Positions 59,430 to 64,000 of a stretch of DNA of 64,000 nt are shown here, one piece after another. The stretch covers positions 96,184 to 160,183 of the forward strand of contig VXAY01005017.1 in assembly GCA_013399855.1 (NCBI GenBank). The letters run 5' to 3'. This DNA comes from Oxyruncus cristatus (taxonomy: Eukaryota > Chordata > Aves > Passeriformes > Cotingidae). Position 1 is the stretch's first letter, and every line of letters begins with the position of its first letter. Below the pieces are notes generated by a model. The model searched no databases, had not been told where the DNA came from, and saw only the letters and a program-made list of their open reading frames with translations. The position numbers and the translations under genes are program-made.

Positions 59430-61885
59430 TACTCACTAATTTAAAAATTGGAGTTTATTCCTTTTTTTTTTTTTTTAACTATACAAATTACCATAAAGAA
59501 AAAGAGTGTTAGAGCAAATTGCTTGTATAATTATGACACTCAAAGAAAAAAGGGAAACTGACAGTTATTTCCCCAAAGAGCAGGTTTTTAAGTTGTCTAA
59601 TTGATCTATGTTTGCAAAGAAGTATAATTAAATCTTAGGGCAAATATATGCATTCAAATCCTGTTAGAAAATAATGGGATTCAGATGTGGAATTTCTCAA
59701 CTCCTACACACAGCTTTGAAAATACCCTGAAGTCTAAACAAAAAGGTACCCACAGTGACAAAAGCAGAGTTAAAAACAAACATTAAACAGTTTTCTATCT
59801 GTTCACGAAACAAAATGCCACATTTCATAAAGACCACCTTCAGATGTAGAAAGAAGGGGAGCTACTTTCATACCCAAGACTCTTTCTCAACAACTAGATA
59901 AACTCAATAAGCTGAATCTGCCCTGACAAAGCTGACATGAAACTTAGCAGTCACTCTTCAGTTCAGTGGGAGATGTCAGCCCACCTCTGGTTGTTAATTA
60001 AAATGATTGATTAGCTCTGTTTGCCATAAAATAAATGGAATATCAAAAAATCTCGCTATTCTTGTAGTGTCATCGTTCTCTGATTTAACTGATTCAACAT
60101 ATACTGTTGAATGACATAAAGCCATATATATTAATATTAAGTGTTTAAGTAATGTGGAATTTACAATAATTAAACCAGGTAATTAAGCAAACAATTAAAA
60201 CCTTACAATATTAACAAGTGATTGTATAATAGACATTTATTTAAGTTTGTCCATAAGTTTATGTTATAGGCATTTTAATGGATTTCCTAATTGGACTGAC
60301 ACATTACAGAAATTAGAATGAGACCAAAATGCATAAAAAGACCTGGACAACACTAATTCAAGCTTCTTAAGCGTTTATGAACAGTTTAAAATGATTGCCA
60401 TTGATTTAACTAATTATATCTGCTACTTAATCTAAATTGAATAGTTAATTGCAGCCTGAATTGCAGGTTTTATTGAGAGTTAAAATACAAAATGTTATGC
60501 AGAGAATTGGTAGTTATAGAACTGTTGATACAGTAAGGCATAAAAAATGTCATATACAGCTTTTATAAAGCTTTAAGGTTGAACTAAGAAGAGAAGATTA
60601 TTTGGGTCACAGTATTGAATATTACAGCACAATTATCAATGTTTTATCAGAGAGCTTAAAGCTTTCATCTTAATCCTTTGATCATTTTAAATCAGCAAGG
60701 GATTCATTACATCATGTAAAAAAACCCTTGTTTGTGTAGCTTTTATGTCATGGGAAAGGGATCATATTTCTGTGTGCTAATGAAGAAATTATAAGGTATT
60801 GATTTAAGAATAAGGAAAAAAACCAAACCCTGCCTAATCTTTCTTCCTCAGCTAACTCACTTTCCTCTTACTTCTGCACTGCCTGTTATGTATTCAAGAA
60901 GAAATAGAGCCTAGTTGCATTCTTATTTCTTTGGAAATTGAGCAAGTGGCCTGTTGTTTGCATGGTGTACATTTGCATTTCTTTTAAAAGAAATTAAAAA
61001 AAAAAGTAGCTCCTGCCTGTAAACCAAATATATTTAAAATGCATATTATGGAATCTTCTTGACCCAAAGAGATTTCTGTCTGGTTGTATGTAATTTGCAA
61101 TATTAGATTTTTCATATATCTTGCATTTTCCTGTTCTCCAAAGAATTCATGACATAAATTTCTCATAACACTAATATTACTGTATTGACACAAAATTCTG
61201 GTCTATTGGAGAGGCTGATGAATGTCAAAACAAATAGTAAAAACATTTACTTATTGAATTTTATTTTAAAATAAAAGTACAGTATTATTTATTGCAATAC
61301 AAATACAACATTATGTATAAATGCCTGAAAAAGTAGCCTGTTGGGAGAAAAGATACTGAAGAACTGTTCCACCTATAAACTATAAACCCCACTGTATTAT
61401 CGGATGTAGCATGTCAGTGAGAACACTGGAACAGTGACTGGAATAGATTGGAAAGGAGCTCATGGCTTCTTCATCTCATACTCTGCAGAACTAACAAGTT
61501 AAGCAAATAACATCAAGGACAAGCGTCTTGTCTTCCGAAAAAGAATATTTATGGTTAGTATCAGGCATACTTCCTTGAGATAAGTGACATGGGTTTAAAT
61601 TCTCTCCAAAATAAATCCGTGTCCCAGCTTTCCCTAATTTGTGTTCAGGGAATTTTTTATCCATCAATCTGTTATTCAAAGGTTTGTATATACCTTCTTG
61701 TAGAAGACATGAAAGGCTGAAGCTCAACTGAAGTTGAAACTGACCAGTGTTATTTCAGATAACAAAAACTTTTTAAATTATGTTAATAGCAAGAAGAAGT
61801 CTAAAAAAACCATTGGTTTGACACATGTTGAAGATGGTCACCTGGCTAATATAGATTAATAAAAACCGGAGGTATTCAATGCCTT
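59430..61885. other. AT-rich sequence, no gene seen
   Basis: A T run of about 16 lies at 59460-59476. Otherwise this is unique-looking AT-rich DNA without recognised features. Confidence 0.5.
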
Positions 61886-61889
61886 TTTT

Positions 61890-62861
61890 TACCTCTATCT
61901 TTATTAATGTTGATAGAGATTGGGTTTCCTGTCACCCTGAGTCAGAGGACCAGGACTGTGGGAAGAGTGACTTTCCATTTGTGAACACTGAAATTGTAAG
62001 GGGCCAGTTCTATCAGCTGAAAGTTCACAAGTCCATGGGGCCTTCCAGAGTTCAGAACTCACAGAGTTCAGAAGGAACAGATGTTATGGCAGGACTGCTC
62101 TCAATGATCTACCAAAGTCTTGGACGTCCGGGGAGATCACTGCTGACTGGAAGCTGAACAATCTTACTACAATCTACAAATAGGATGTGAGGAAACACCG
62201 AGTGAACTACAGTCTAACCTCACCTTCTGGAAAAATTATGGAGAAGAATATGAGTTGTTCACAAAGGGAAAGTCCTGTGTAACTAATTTAAAATACATCT
62301 ATTATAGTGTCACCCACCTAGTGGATGAAGGGAAGGCAGTGGGTGAAGTTTTTGCATGTTAGTAAAGATTTTGAATCCTTTTGTGGGTTCACAGTGCAGA
62401 AGAACTGGCTGAAGTGCAGAGCTCAAATGGGGTTACATCTGGCTGGTGACCAGTCACCAATGACATTCCTCAAGGTACAGTTCAAGGGCCAGTCCTGTCC
62501 AATCTATTTATCAACCATCTGGATGCAGGAATTGAATGTTCCACTAGCAAGTTTTCTCATGATCCCAAACTGGAGGTGCTGTTGACTCTCTTGAGGGAAG
62601 AAAGCCTTGTAGATAGATTGGAGTATAGGGCAATGGACCTTAGGAAGTATTTCTTTACCAGGAGGATGGTCAAACATTAAAGCAGACTTCCTAGAGAGAT
62701 GGTAAAAGCTCCAAGCACATCAGTGTTTAAAAGGCATTTGGACAATGCCCTTAACCATGTCCTTTAAGTTTAGTTCTACCCTGAAGTGGTCAGGCAGTTG
62801 GGCTAGATGATTTTTGCAGGTTACTTCAAACTGAAATATTCTATTCTATTCTATTCTATTC
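61890..62861 (+). mobile_element. CR1 LINE with RT remnants, plus strand
   Basis: The first part encodes CR1 reverse-transcriptase remnants: plus frame 61879-62157 has KVHKSMGPS..., then LLSMIYQSLG, and DNA words TACAATCTACAAATAGGATG and GTGAACTACAGTCTAACCTCACC match the 'YKKG...NYRPVSLTS' region. Frame 62325-62585 continues with the palm region (TTCAAGGGCCAGTCCTGTCCAATCTATTTATCAACCATCTGG; the catalytic Asp-Asp area near 62550-62575 is lost). From about 62640 it jumps to the ORF2 C-terminus and 3' end (AGGAAGTATTTCTTTACC..., GGGCTAGATGATTTTTGCAGGTTACTTC), so an internal piece is deleted. It ends in five ATTCT units (62837-62861). It is not coding-competent. Confidence 0.8.
62837..62861 (+). 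repeat. (ATTCT)n CR1 3' terminus
   Basis: Five ATTCT units in tandem end the CR1 copy. CR1 elements end in short tandem repeats of this kind in place of poly(A). Confidence 0.9.
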
Positions 62862-62864
62862 ACA

Positions 62865-64000
62865 TCTTGAAATGAAAGCATGCCCTCTTCCCATGTTCTT
62901 AAAAACACCGTCAGATGACTCCCTTACAGAAAAGTTCACAGCACAAAGTCCTGCGTGGTTTCACAGAATAAAGGTATTCAAAAGGCAGAGCAGTAGTAAG
63001 CAGTAAGTAGATAGCCTCGTGTCTTATTTTTACTACTGTGTAGTTTAGATGGGACCTCACTGAATACTACTGGTTCTGTGAACTGTAATCTGAAGTAGTC
63101 ATGATATATTGTGAAAGGAAGAAAAATTTAGGTTTATGGATCATACATATGGCAGGCAAGTTTGTAAGTTGCAAGAGGTACAAGCCTTCCAGCTGAGACT
63201 CATTTGTCCTTTCTTCATGTGAATCTTATTTTGTCTGATGCATCTCTTCTTCATCTGTAAAATTGGAATTAGAAACAAACAGGATAATATGATGAGGGGT
63301 GGGAGAGGGGTCAGGAGATGAGTGACAGCCTAGGAAAGAAAGTTGCTTTATACATTTCTTAAGCTCTCCTCTAGTAGAGATAAATATGAACTTTATGAAC
63401 TCTTCCGTTATGAAAAAAATCTCATGGGAAGTTTTCCATTCTCTTCTCTTCTGTTTTCTTTCCTTTACTTCTTTACCTGAGAGAAACCATGCATCAAACA
63501 ACATCAGATACTTTCTTAAAAAGAAAGAACTGTCTTTGAATCACAAGTCTCAGAACACAAAAAACTCTGTCTCACTGAAAAAAAGAATTTTTGTAATTAA
63601 ATCATATAAATAAAAGGACTTTATAAACTAATGATCGATATTATGATTTGGTTTTTAAAGAGGAGGCTGAGCTTATAGATATGTGGTCTTCAATATAAAA
63701 AAATTGCAATAAAATACTGGAGAAAGCAGCTTCTTAGGAAAGAAAAAGATTTCTTATTGATTCATTCGAAGTGTTAACTCTCTAAAAGCAAGGAATCTGT
63801 ATCAAAACATTTTGAAGGATGTTATATTTCAGAATAAGTCTTCTAGAGTTAGTCAGTCATGGTTGTGGGTAACAGTCAGTACTATACCTTTCCATGAATT
63901 TCAATCTGTATCATTCATACTGCAGATAACTTCTATGTTACTGGTTTTTTTATAGGAATTGGCTCTCTGTTTTTATCATGATTTTTTTTTTTTTTTTTTT
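62865..64000. other. AT-rich sequence to window end
   Basis: No gene was recognised. The window ends in a run of about 20 T, which may be the start of a simple repeat or of an inverted poly(A) tail that lies outside the window. Confidence 0.5.

Overview
The window looks like intergenic or intronic DNA from a bird, probably a neoavian. The grounds are the many CR1 non-LTR retrotransposons with the avian 3' terminus built on ATTCTATG or ATTCT repeats, several LTRs of types that are abundant in bird genomes, an alpharetrovirus-like envelope remnant, and an AT-rich, CpG-poor background. No complete host protein-coding gene could be recognised. Family names rest on recognising sequence patterns; no database search was possible.

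Layout. From 1.8 to 11.1 kb there are three minus-strand solo LTRs of one family (LTR family 2 below), two of them with exact 5-bp target-site duplications, around a GC-richer unassigned stretch (8.65-9.9 kb). From 11 to 21 kb the sequence is mostly unique and AT-rich, with simple repeats, a minus-strand LTR of a second family (family 1, 17.6-18.1 kb) and a 160-bp direct duplication (19.05 and 19.70 kb). From 21.5 to 23.5 kb lies a 5'-deleted, plus-strand endogenous retrovirus: the C-terminal integrase end, a broken env surface region, an open 168-codon env transmembrane region, a polypurine tract and a 3' LTR. From 24.7 to 35.9 kb there are CR1 copies on both strands, an eroded family 1 LTR, a complete solo family 2 LTR (27.3-28.5 kb) and a GC-rich insert. 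From 36 to 54 kb the sequence is mainly unique; it holds two CR1 copies, a plus-strand LTR-like GC-rich block (43.8-44.4 kb), a long hairpin (40.33-40.49 kb) and two weak candidate plus-strand exons. From 55.1 to 59.4 kb an old plus-strand CR1 is interrupted by a deleted minus-strand provirus with two family 1 LTRs. From 61.9 to 62.9 kb there is a further plus-strand CR1.

If a host gene spans the window it is most likely on the plus strand: both candidate exons read that way, and six of the eight LTR insertions listed are antisense to it (the paired LTRs of the provirus at 55.9-58.2 kb counted as one). That count is too small to be significant. I found no rRNA, tRNA, CRISPR array or bacterial-type operon. 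The items most worth a second look are the env transmembrane reading frame, the 40.4 kb hairpin, the CR1/provirus nesting with its inverted repeat, the 19 kb duplication, and the candidate exons at 39990 and 51131.
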